6,906 bases of DNA from an uncultured Pirellulaceae bacterium. Lineage in GTDB: Bacteria > Planctomycetota > Planctomycetia > Pirellulales > Pirellulaceae. A program made the translations under genes and the position numbers. Shown piece after piece: positions 1 to 6,690 of this stretch (the first letter of the stretch is position 1; every line of letters starts with the position of its first letter). The notes under the pieces were generated by a model. It was not told the origin of the DNA, ran no database searches, and saw nothing but the letters and a program-made list of their open reading frames with translations. The stretch is from contig CAKQWG010000165.1 in the NCBI GenBank assembly GCA_934278005.1, positions 1 through 6,906 on the forward strand. Reading direction: 5' to 3'.

Positions 1-861
1 TCGCCCGCCAACACCGGCTGGACTCAGTCCGTCTCTGAGCCAGCCTTGTTGTGGCCCGGCCAGCCGCCCGGCCGCGTCGCTGCCAAAGGGCAAGAGGCCG
101 ACACGTCGACCGAGAGCAGTGACCGCGTCGCTGGCCGCAGCGTGATTCGACTGGGGAACGTTTCGCAGCCAACACTCACCATCTACCGGCCGGAGAAGCA
201 AACCTCCGACACGGCGGTGTTAGTCTGCCCAGGCGGAGGCTACCATATTTTAGCCATGGATTTGGAGGGCACCGAAGTCTGTGAGTGGTTGAACTCGATC
301 GGGATCACCGCCGGGCTTCTCAAGTATCGCGTCCCTAGGCCTGGTAGTGATGGCCCGCCGATCGAAGCTTTACAGGACGCCCAGCGCGCCATGTCCATGC
401 TACGTAGTCGAGCTGGTGAGCTGCATCTCGACCCGCAGCACATCGGAGTCCTAGGGTTTTCCGCGGGCGGGCACCTCTCAGCACGCGTGATCACCAATAG
501 TGCACAGCGATCTTATCCAACCATCGATGCTGTAGATGAAGTCAGTTGCCGCCCGGATTTTGCGATTCTGGTCTATCCGGCTTATTTGTTCGACAAAGAT
601 AGTTCGGCCTGGGTCAGTGAATCGCTGCCCATTACGCAAGACACGCCCCCGGTGTTTATGACTATGGCCGCTGACGATCCGGTCGATGCCAGCAACGTGC
701 TGCGGTTTGCGCTGGGGCTGAGGGCTGCCAAGGTGCCTGTGGAAGTGCATCTGTATGCGGACGGCGGGCACGGCTATGGTCTGCGCGCAAGCGGTTCTCC
801 CACTACCACGTGGCCGGACCGCGCGGCCGATTGGCTTCGCCATCGCGGCTTGATGAAATAG
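1..861 (+). CDS. alpha/beta-hydrolase, esterase/lipase type (5'-partial)
   Basis: Probable carboxyl- or acetyl-esterase of the Aes/BD-FAE-like alpha/beta-hydrolase group, hydrolysing ester bonds, perhaps acetyl groups on polysaccharides. The frame is open from base 1, so the start and any signal peptide lie upstream. The first possible starts are TTG at 46 and 49, and no ATG occurs before the oxyanion loop. Visible motifs: a 'LWPGQPPG' opening (about 49-72), a PGGGY oxyanion-hole loop (229-243), a GFSAGGHL nucleophile elbow with Ser at 460-462, a putative acid Asp in AADDPVD (673-678) and the catalytic His in GGHGYG (769-771). The end, WPDRAADWLRHRGL, is typical of the planctomycete members I know. 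The stretch between the nucleophile and the acid residue (about 575-655) seems shorter than usual, but all triad residues are present. It precedes a sulfatase by 57 bases, suggesting one operon for polysaccharide breakdown. Family call is firm; substrate is unknown. Confidence 0.88.
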   Translation, partial: SPANTGWTQSVSEPALLWPGQPPGRVAAKGQEADTSTESSDRVAGRSVIRLGNVSQPTLTIYRPEKQTSDTAVLVCPGGGYHILAMDLEGTEVCEWLNSIGITAGLLKYRVPRPGSDGPPIEALQDAQRAMSMLRSRAGELHLDPQHIGVLGFSAGGHLSARVITNSAQRSYPTIDAVDEVSCRPDFAILVYPAYLFDKDSSAWVSESLPITQDTPPVFMTMAADDPVDASNVLRFALGLRAAKVPVEVHLYADGGHGYGLRASGSPTTTWPDRAADWLRHRGLMK

Positions 862-901
862 CATTCCGAGGCAGGTGGAATACTCGCTCGGCAAGTTAGT
901 T

Positions 902-908
902 AGAAGGA
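902..908 (+). promoter_or_regulatory. ribosome binding site of the sulfatase gene
   Basis: AGAAGGA lies 10 bases before the ATG at 919 and fits a Shine-Dalgarno sequence. It supports that ATG as the start, which also places a good signal peptide at the N terminus. Confidence 0.6.
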
Positions 909-918
909 TAAGTTATCG

Positions 919-2346
919 ATGACCTTGATTCGTTTCACTTGGGCCGCTGCCCTATTGGCCGGCTATTGGTTGTCTGGGATAAGCGCAGCGGCGCAACCCA
1001 ACGTCGTCATTCTCTTGGCAGATGACCTGGGCTGGAATGCGGTAGGCTACCATTCGCAGTGGATGGAGACGCCGCATATCGATAGCTTAGCCCGGCAGGG
1101 CATAGAGCTGGATCGCTTCTATGTGGCCCCGATGTGCACGCCGACTCGGGCCGGATTGTTGACTGGCCGTTACCCGATCCGCTTCGGTTTGGCACGCTCC
1201 GTAATCCCGCCCTATCGCAATTTCGGATTGCCGGTGGAAGAACGTTCGCTGGCCGATGCGCTGGGCCAAGCGGGTTATGCGTCGCGAGGCATTTTTGGCA
1301 AATGGCATCTCGGCCATCATCAAGCCAAATGGCATCCGCTCGCCCGAGGTTTCACTCACTTTGAAGGCGCCTACAACGGTGCCATCGATTATTTCGCTCT
1401 GACGCGGGATGGGCAGCGAGATTGGCATGTTGGCTACGAACCGTCCGGCCAGCAAGGCTACGCGACCGATCTGATCGCCGATGGCGCTTGTGATTTTATA
1501 CGCCAGGCGGCCGCAGTGGACGCAGCCTATTTCTGCTATGTGTCGTTCAACGCTCCGCATTCTCCCTTGCAGGCAAAACCGCAGGACATTGCGCGCTTTG
1601 CTAAGGGACGTAAGCCCAGTCGAGAGGACATCCTGAAGGCGATGGTATGGAGCATGGACCAAGGCATTGGGCGGATTCTGAAAACGATTGAAGAGTCCGG
1701 CGAAGCAGATAACACTCAGGTATGGTTCATGAGCGACAATGGCGGAGCTAGGGAATTCAAAGCCAATAACCAGCCGCTGCGGGGAGGTAAATTGACGACG
1801 TTTGAAGGCGGCATCCGCGTGCCGGCTTGCGTGCGTTGGCCAGCCCAGTGGCCAGGCGGACGAAAATTGCAAAACAGGCTGGGTTATATCGACGTCATGC
1901 CCACGATCCTGGCCAGTGCTGAGGTCGAGCCCGACGCTGGACAAGTCCCAGGTCGAGAGTTGGATGGGGTTAACTTGGGCGGCCTGCTGGCGGGAACCGA
2001 CGAACAGCTTCCCCCACGCGATTGGTATTCGTATCACGGTCAGAGTGGTCTCGATGCGGAGACGATGGCTATCCACACGGCACAGTGGAAGTTAATTGTG
2101 ACCGGTCCCGACATACGTGCTGGGCAGATCACCCCAGAGCATCAGCTGTGGCTCTACAGCTTGCCTGAGGACTTGTTGGAAAAACGCAGTCGCGCGGCCG
2201 AGCATCCGCAGGTGGTCCAGGAGTTATTCGACAAGCTGGTCATCCATCGCCGACTGGAACCGGCCAACGGCGTGCCTCCATACAGTGAGGGCTCGCAGGG
2301 ATTTACACCTTGGAAGGACTGGCGCATAGCTCCGCCCACTCCGTGA
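919..2346 (+). CDS. secreted sulfatase, arylsulfatase A/B type
   Basis: Formylglycine-dependent type I sulfatase, 475 residues, hydrolysing sulfate esters, probably on a sulfated glycan. Residues 1-25 form a Sec signal peptide (Arg5, hydrophobic core, ending SAAA before QPN), so it should act in the periplasm or outside. Metal and active-site motifs run in order: DDLGWN (Asp35, Asp36), CTPTR with Cys73 (1135-1137) as the residue converted to formylglycine, GKWHLG (Lys128, His130), NAPHSP (His214), SDNGG (Asp273, Asn274) and the GGK of Lys291 followed by EGGIRVP. Nothing essential is missing, and the gene shows no frameshift. The Cys-type motif means it needs an FGE for maturation; the FGE-like domain encoded next door lacks the catalytic cysteines, so another gene must supply that activity. 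It probably shares a transcript with the upstream hydrolase. Substrate and exact sulfatase subfamily cannot be decided from the sequence. Confidence 0.95.
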   Translation: MTLIRFTWAAALLAGYWLSGISAAAQPNVVILLADDLGWNAVGYHSQWMETPHIDSLARQGIELDRFYVAPMCTPTRAGLLTGRYPIRFGLARSVIPPYRNFGLPVEERSLADALGQAGYASRGIFGKWHLGHHQAKWHPLARGFTHFEGAYNGAIDYFALTRDGQRDWHVGYEPSGQQGYATDLIADGACDFIRQAAAVDAAYFCYVSFNAPHSPLQAKPQDIARFAKGRKPSREDILKAMVWSMDQGIGRILKTIEESGEADNTQVWFMSDNGGAREFKANNQPLRGGKLTTFEGGIRVPACVRWPAQWPGGRKLQNRLGYIDVMPTILASAEVEPDAGQVPGRELDGVNLGGLLAGTDEQLPPRDWYSYHGQSGLDAETMAIHTAQWKLIVTGPDIRAGQITPEHQLWLYSLPEDLLEKRSRAAEHPQVVQELFDKLVIHRRLEPANGVPPYSEGSQGFTPWKDWRIAPPTP

Positions 2347-2393
2347 GTACCCATGGTCGTTGCTCGCTCCGCCGAACAGATTTGCGGATTGCA

Positions 2394-2414
2394 GCTTTGA
2401 GCTTTGAGCTTTGA
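2394..2414 (+). repeat. triple tandem GCTTTGA repeat
   Basis: Three perfect head-to-tail copies of the 7-mer GCTTTGA lie in the spacer between the sulfatase and the kinase gene, ending about 90 bases before the kinase ATG. They could be direct operator sites or a slippage-prone simple repeat; the sequence alone does not decide. A possible TTG start of the kinase frame at 2404 falls inside this repeat and is not favoured. Confidence 0.8.
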
Positions 2415-2429
2415 GATTTTGCAATCTCA
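2412..2429 (+). other. inverted repeat (hairpin) in the kinase leader
   Basis: TGAGATT and AATCTCA form a perfect 7-bp stem around a TTGC loop, overlapping the last GCTTTGA copy. No T tract follows, so it does not look like an intrinsic terminator of the sulfatase transcript. A protein-binding palindrome or mRNA leader structure is possible. Confidence 0.5.
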
Positions 2430-2458
2430 CAGCAAACATGGTCCAGTAATCACAGCCA

Positions 2459-2476
2459 GGATCGGCGGAGCGATCC
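2459..2476 (+). other. second inverted repeat in the kinase leader
   Basis: GGATCG and CGATCC make a perfect 6-bp stem with a 6-base loop, ending 26 bases before the kinase ATG. It may be chance. With the hairpin and tandem repeat just upstream it could form part of a regulatory leader. Confidence 0.35.
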
Positions 2477-2487
2477 ACGAGAAAAAA

Positions 2488-2496
2488 AGAGAAGAG
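2488..2496 (+). promoter_or_regulatory. ribosome binding site that decides the kinase start
   Basis: The purine run AGAGAAGAG lies 6 bases before the ATG at 2503. The frame is open further upstream to a TTG at 2404, but that TTG has no such site and sits in a tandem repeat. Sequence resembling the N-terminal segment of planctomycete kinases begins only after 2503, so 2503 is preferred. Confidence 0.6.
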
Positions 2497-2502
2497 CTGG
2501 CA

Positions 2503-5500
2503 ATGATCGAATTTGGGGGCACGATTCGCGATGACAACTGGGAGGTGGAACGCATCGCGGAACGCTATGAGATGGCATTGCGGCGAGGGGAGTCGGCAAT
2601 CAGCATCGAGCAGCTGCTGATTCGGCACGCCTTGGTGGCCCAAGAGGCTCTGCTCTTGGCGTTGATTGAAGCGGAGCTAGACGTGCTCGGCGAGCGGGCG
2701 GATGCCAAACAATTGTACCTGGAAAGATTTCCCGACCATGCCAAATCGATTCAACAGTTATTCAAAAGTCCTTTTGTGCCGAGTGCGCTGCCCTTGGCGC
2801 CTGGCGACCGCGTGGGCGACTACCGGGTAGTGCGACTGATCGGTCGCGGCGCGATCGGCTTAGTCTTCTTGGCCGAGGATAGTCACAAACGGGAACAGGT
2901 TGCGATCAAAATTCTGCGTCCTGATCGAGGCCGCGTGGGAGGAAACGACTATCGCGATCTTTTTCGCAAGGAAGCGGTGGTGACGCGTTCGCTTGAGCAT
3001 CCGCAGATCGTCAAGCTTTTGAGCAGCGGTGAGCACGGCAGTCTACCCTATCATGTGCTGGAGTACATCGACGGCCCGACATTGGCCGATTTTAGTGGCC
3101 GGCCAACGATGGATTCCGTCAAGGCGGCGCGCATCATCGCGGATGTGGCTGATGCCATCCAGTATTCTCACCGCCGTGGCGTGGTCCATCGCGACTTGAA
3201 GCCCAGCAATATTCTAATTGATCGACAGGGACGCGCTCATGTAACGGATTTTGGAATCGCGCTAGAACATAGCGAATTGGGTACGGGGTCGAGCTTTATC
3301 GGAACTCCGCTGTATATGAGCCCCGAACAGGTTCGCGGCAGTTCGCATCATTTGGACGGGCGATCGGACGTCTTTTCGCTAGGAGTCATCCTTTATCAGA
3401 TGACCACCGGTGTGCATCCCTTCCTGCCCCCCAACGCGTCGCAACACACACTCACGCATTCCATTGCGACCATCCCTGCTCCACCGCTGCGTCAGCGAGC
3501 GGATGTGCCTAAGGAGTTCGATCAGATCTGCATGAAGGCTCTGGCTAAGGATCCCATGGATCGCTTCAATACGGCTGGCGATTTCGCAATCGCGCTCCAT
3601 CGTTATGTGCGACGTGGCTCTCGCAAGGAACAATGGGCGCTGATCGCCTGCGCCGCGCTGTTGCTCGTTGGCGGGCTGGGCTTTCTGTGGATTCGGTCCG
3701 CACCCCGCGCGCTTTCGACAAACGCAGCGGCGAATGTTGGCGACTTGGGAGCTGATAGCGCGTTCGACGGATCCGCAGATTTTCCTACAGCAGCAGATTT
3801 TCCTACACCAGTCGTCTCCTCGGCCGATTTGGCGCACATGGACCGTTCGATTACGGCCCTATTGCCGAACGGTATTGGCCAAGCTGCGCCGCAGGAGGTC
3901 GACCTAGCCGCGGCCATGATCTTGGCCCGCTTGAAGGCTCATGGCAACGTCCCCTCCACCGTTTGGACGCATTTCGGTGCCAGCAGTGATAACACCTTGC
4001 AAACGGCTTTGATTCACCTGTGTGCGGCAGCCCGAGTGGATCCGCACCGACTGATCGAACAAGCGGTTGTAGAACAGCGGCCAGATGTGCGGATTGGCTT
4101 GCTGTTGGCTCTGTCCGAGTATACGGAGCAGCAGTTGCCATCGTCAGACCGGGCTGTCATCTTAGAGAAGTTGACGCAATGGTATTGTTATGAGCCTGGA
4201 GGCGCGACGCACTCTGTTTGCGGTTGGTTGCTCAGACGCTGGAATGAAGATACCGAGACCCTGAGGCTGCAAAAACAACTGGGGTTTACCGCACCGTCGG
4301 AGCAGCGACAGTGGTTTGGAGTGCTTCCCAATATTGCGATGGTCGCGTGTTATCCTGGTCACGCGACCGTCAGCGCTGACTCTGAAACTAGCGCCGCTCA
4401 ACTACCTACTGACTTTGCAATCTCCACCACAGAGGTCACCATCGCTCAGTGGGACTGGGTTATGGGAGATTCGCGGAGCATGTATCTGCAGCCTGTGTCC
4501 CTTCCCAAGACGGAAATATCGTGGCATCAATGCGCTGCGTTTTGCAATCGACTAACGGAAGTCATGGGCCTTGCCGACGATGAGAAGTGTTATGAGGCAT
4601 TGCCGAATCATCGCTACCGTGGGGTTGACGATGCTCACTTGCGGCGAGGTTTCCGAATGCCCACTTTGACGGAGTGGGAGTTTGCAGCCCGGGCCGGTAC
4701 CACTACGGATCGACATTGGGGACGCAGTGAAAGATACCTAGCGAATTATGCTAACTGTCGTCCACACAGTCTACTGAAGCCGGTTGTGGGAGGATTGCTT
4801 AAGCCCAACGATCTGGGTTTGTTCGACATGTTGGGAAATGCCACGGAGTGGATACATAACACGCCCAAATCGGCGGAGTCACGCAGTGGGGATTTAGCCA
4901 AACGCTCAATACGCGGAGGATCGGCTTGGACGCTCGCTGCTGGAGTCAGTGCCTCGGAGGACTACACCATGGAGGCTGATTTGCCCAGCGAGCGCATGGG
5001 GCTGCGCCTCGTTCAAAGTCTTATTGAGCCGAGTGACAATGCAGCGGGTCTAATTGCAGAGGGACTAGAAGCTGAGGGGCTAGAAGCTGAGGGGCTACGG
5101 GTCGAACTGCAAACACTCAACAACCGTAGCACGCAGGCAGATGATTTGTCTGTTCCAACCGAATCGCTCGGCTTGACTGTTTCAGCGTCAGCGGAGTTGT
5201 CGACCAGACAGTTTTTGGGGAGTTATCAACGCGGGGTATCCCTGCCACGCACGTTGGTTGTAACCAACCGGTCACCGCGGCCGATTACCCTATCTGCAGT
5301 TATGAGCAGTGGTTGTCTGCGGTTGCTGGATGATTTCGCTATGCCGCAGCGCATAGGGCCTGGTGATTCGATTCACTTGAAAGCGAGCGTGGAGTCTTCC
5401 GGTGGCATGTTGCAACCCGGTCAGCTGACGCTGCACACGCTTGCCGACGATGGCACTGGCGAAGAATTCAGCTGTGGTCTCAGCGGCTACTTTTCTGGAC

Positions 5501-6570
5501 CGATGGTAGCGGTTCTCGAAGGCGGTTTGGATTCGCAGGGGACCATCCGCCTGGATTTCGGCAAGGTTCGGCCCGGCACAAGCCTGCAGCGATTGGTGAC
5601 GCTGTCGAATGCCGGTAACCAACTGCTAACTATTGGTGCGCCTCAGACGCAGGGCGCAATTCGCTTAAACGGTGACCCCGCAACTCACCGACTGGCACAC
5701 CAAGCTTCCGCGTTTATTGAGTTCGAATTCAAGCCTCTAGCTGAGGGGCAGCATGTGGCGCGACTGGAGTTTGAGACAAACGATCCGGCGCGTCCGCAAG
5801 TGCGCGTGGAAGCCGTTGTCGAGGCTGTTCGCTTGCCACTGGCCCCTGTTTTTGGCGTCTATCGCCAGGGACTTTGGTTGTTGGATCACGATCGAGATGG
5901 TCGGCCTGATCGTAGGATCGAATTTGGGAAAGCCGCGGATCAGCCGTTTGTCGCGGATTTTGATGGAGACGGCGTTTACGAGCTGGGTGTTTATCGGCGA
6001 GTGGACGAGCAACACGTCGAGCTTAGGATGCGCAGCGAATCAGCAGAGGGACAAATCAGTGAGTCAACGCGCTCGCTGCAGGTTCCCCAGGGGAGGCTGG
6101 TGGTGGCCGACTTTGATGGCGACGGACGAAGCGACGTCGCTTGGGTTTCGCCCGGACAGGATGGTTTACTGCGTTGGCAAATCAACCATGATGGCGATGG
6201 AGTGTGGGATCGATCCGATGAGCATGGTTCGGCCGAAGATGTGCCGGTGGTTGGCGACTGGATTGGTAGCGGGCGGGGCCTGCCGGGAGCCTATCGCCCG
6301 CATGCGGCCACGGGCGTGGCCACCCACTGGCTGTTAAGTGGGCAGAAAGACGCGCAGGAGCCACTTAGTGCGTCATTCGGCTTGCCTGGTGACCAGCCAG
6401 TGGTCGGAGACTGGAACGGAGATGGCAAGACGAACATTGGGGTCTTTCGAGTCATCGATGGGACGGGAACATTTCTGCTGGATCACAATTTGGACCCGCA
6501 TAGCGAAAGCTTTTTGCGGCTGGGCACCGACGGAGATATCGCCATCACGTTTATGGCTCAGCCACATTAA
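2503..6570 (+). CDS. membrane Ser/Thr protein kinase with FGE-like, Ig-like and VCBS-like extracytoplasmic domains
   Basis: A 1355-residue predicted receptor-type Hanks kinase (numbering from ATG 2503). Residues 1-105 resemble the helical segment that precedes many planctomycete kinases (ends ERFPDHAKSI). The kinase domain spans about 107-368: GRGAIG loop 114-119, Lys136, Glu157, HRDLKPSN with Asp231, DFG 249-251, SPE with Glu275, Asp289; all catalytic residues are present. One transmembrane helix at about 378-397 puts the rest outside the cytoplasm. There follow a low-complexity linker with a repeat (425-435), an alpha-helical, HEAT-like region (487-581), an FGE/SUMF1-like domain (about 638-837; RLTEVMG, MPTLTEWEFAARAG, LGLFDMLGNATEWI, RGGS) without the catalytic Cys pair, an AEGLE repeat (852-865), two Ig/ASH-like beta domains (about 891-999 and 1000-1110), and FG-GAP/VCBS-like repeats with DxDxDG loops (1111-1355). 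It likely senses an external ligand and phosphorylates cytoplasmic targets; ligand and targets are unknown. It may have its own promoter, given the 156-base spacer. Confidence 0.93.
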   Translation: MIEFGGTIRDDNWEVERIAERYEMALRRGESAISIEQLLIRHALVAQEALLLALIEAELDVLGERADAKQLYLERFPDHAKSIQQLFKSPFVPSALPLAPGDRVGDYRVVRLIGRGAIGLVFLAEDSHKREQVAIKILRPDRGRVGGNDYRDLFRKEAVVTRSLEHPQIVKLLSSGEHGSLPYHVLEYIDGPTLADFSGRPTMDSVKAARIIADVADAIQYSHRRGVVHRDLKPSNILIDRQGRAHVTDFGIALEHSELGTGSSFIGTPLYMSPEQVRGSSHHLDGRSDVFSLGVILYQMTTGVHPFLPPNASQHTLTHSIATIPAPPLRQRADVPKEFDQICMKALAKDPMDRFNTAGDFAIALHRYVRRGSRKEQWALIACAALLLVGGLGFLWIRSAPRALSTNAAANVGDLGADSAFDGSADFPTAADFPTPVVSSADLAHMDRSITALLPNGIGQAAPQEVDLAAAMILARLKAHGNVPSTVWTHFGASSDNTLQTALIHLCAAARVDPHRLIEQAVVEQRPDVRIGLLLALSEYTEQQLPSSDRAVILEKLTQWYCYEPGGATHSVCGWLLRRWNEDTETLRLQKQLGFTAPSEQRQWFGVLPNIAMVACYPGHATVSADSETSAAQLPTDFAISTTEVTIAQWDWVMGDSRSMYLQPVSLPKTEISWHQCAAFCNRLTEVMGLADDEKCYEALPNHRYRGVDDAHLRRGFRMPTLTEWEFAARAGTTTDRHWGRSERYLANYANCRPHSLLKPVVGGLLKPNDLGLFDMLGNATEWIHNTPKSAESRSGDLAKRSIRGGSAWTLAAGVSASEDYTMEADLPSERMGLRLVQSLIEPSDNAAGLIAEGLEAEGLEAEGLRVELQTLNNRSTQADDLSVPTESLGLTVSASAELSTRQFLGSYQRGVSLPRTLVVTNRSPRPITLSAVMSSGCLRLLDDFAMPQRIGPGDSIHLKASVESSGGMLQPGQLTLHTLADDGTGEEFSCGLSGYFSGPMVAVLEGGLDSQGTIRLDFGKVRPGTSLQRLVTLSNAGNQLLTIGAPQTQGAIRLNGDPATHRLAHQASAFIEFEFKPLAEGQHVARLEFETNDPARPQVRVEAVVEAVRLPLAPVFGVYRQGLWLLDHDRDGRPDRRIEFGKAADQPFVADFDGDGVYELGVYRRVDEQHVELRMRSESAEGQISESTRSLQVPQGRLVVADFDGDGRSDVAWVSPGQDGLLRWQINHDGDGVWDRSDEHGSAEDVPVVGDWIGSGRGLPGAYRPHAATGVATHWLLSGQKDAQEPLSASFGLPGDQPVVGDWNGDGKTNIGVFRVIDGTGTFLLDHNLDPHSESFLRLGTDGDIAITFMAQPH
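3775..3807 (+). repeat. in-frame 15-bp direct repeat in the juxtamembrane linker
   Basis: GCAGATTTTCCTACA occurs twice, at 3775-3789 and 3793-3807, separated by GCA, giving ADFPT-A-ADFPT just outside the transmembrane helix. The copies are identical at DNA level, which points to recent duplication in a low-complexity spacer. Confidence 0.85.
5056..5097 (+). repeat. in-frame 15-bp minisatellite (AEGLE repeats)
   Basis: About 2.8 copies of a 15-bp unit near GCTGAGGGGCTAGAA encode AEGLE-AEGLE-AEGL. The second and partial third copies are identical over their shared 12 bases, and the first differs at two. It forms the hinge between the FGE-like domain and the Ig-like domains. Any copy-number change keeps the frame and alters only the linker length. 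Confidence 0.9.
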
Positions 6571-6602
6571 TATCAACGATTATTAACGGTGGCTAACTGT
6601 GA

Positions 6603-6648
6603 TTCTCACGCCATTTGCAACCTCCGTGGCTTTGTGCCTCTGTGAGAA
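6603..6648 (+). repeat. small inverted-end element with three 8-bp degenerate repeats
   Basis: The ends TTCTCAC (6603-6609) and GTGAGAA (6642-6648) are perfect 7-bp inverted repeats. Inside, CCTCCGTG, GCTTTGTG and CCTCTGTG (6621-6644) are three contiguous 8-mers, reading as CACAGAGG-CACAAAGC-CACGGAGG on the other strand. This CACAGAGG-like wording resembles dispersed intergenic repeats I associate with planctomycetes and other environmental bacteria; that is recollection, not a search. It sits between two convergent genes and could be a dispersed palindromic element or act in transcription termination, although no T tract is present. Confidence 0.5.
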
Positions 6649-6690
6649 CACAACTTTTGGCTCGACCCAATCCACGTCGATCGCCAAGTG

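Noticed and set aside
1087..2076. Long minus-strand open frame (329 codons) opposite the sulfatase
   Set aside because: The plus strand carries every sulfatase motif here. The antisense product shows no recognisable domain, and long antisense frames are common in GC-rich genes.
2412..2429. Intrinsic terminator after the sulfatase gene
   Set aside because: The hairpin stem is short and AT-rich, and no T tract follows it.
2404..2502. TTG start at 2404 extending the kinase by 33 residues
   Set aside because: It lies within the GCTTTGA tandem repeat and lacks a ribosome binding site. The added residues are unlike the usual N-terminal segment, and ATG 2503 has a good purine-rich site.
5056..5097. 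CRISPR-like repeats
   Set aside because: The units are only 15 bp, directly tandem, without spacers and in frame inside a gene.
6306..6321. GGCCACG-GG-CGTGGCC palindrome in the kinase tail
   Set aside because: It is inside well-supported coding sequence and has a 2-base loop; best explained by codon choice.
5753..6337. Plus-strand open frame of 194 codons in another phase within the kinase tail
   Set aside because: It overlaps clear Ig-like and DxDxDG repeat coding, and its Trp/Arg-rich product looks like a shadow of the real frame.
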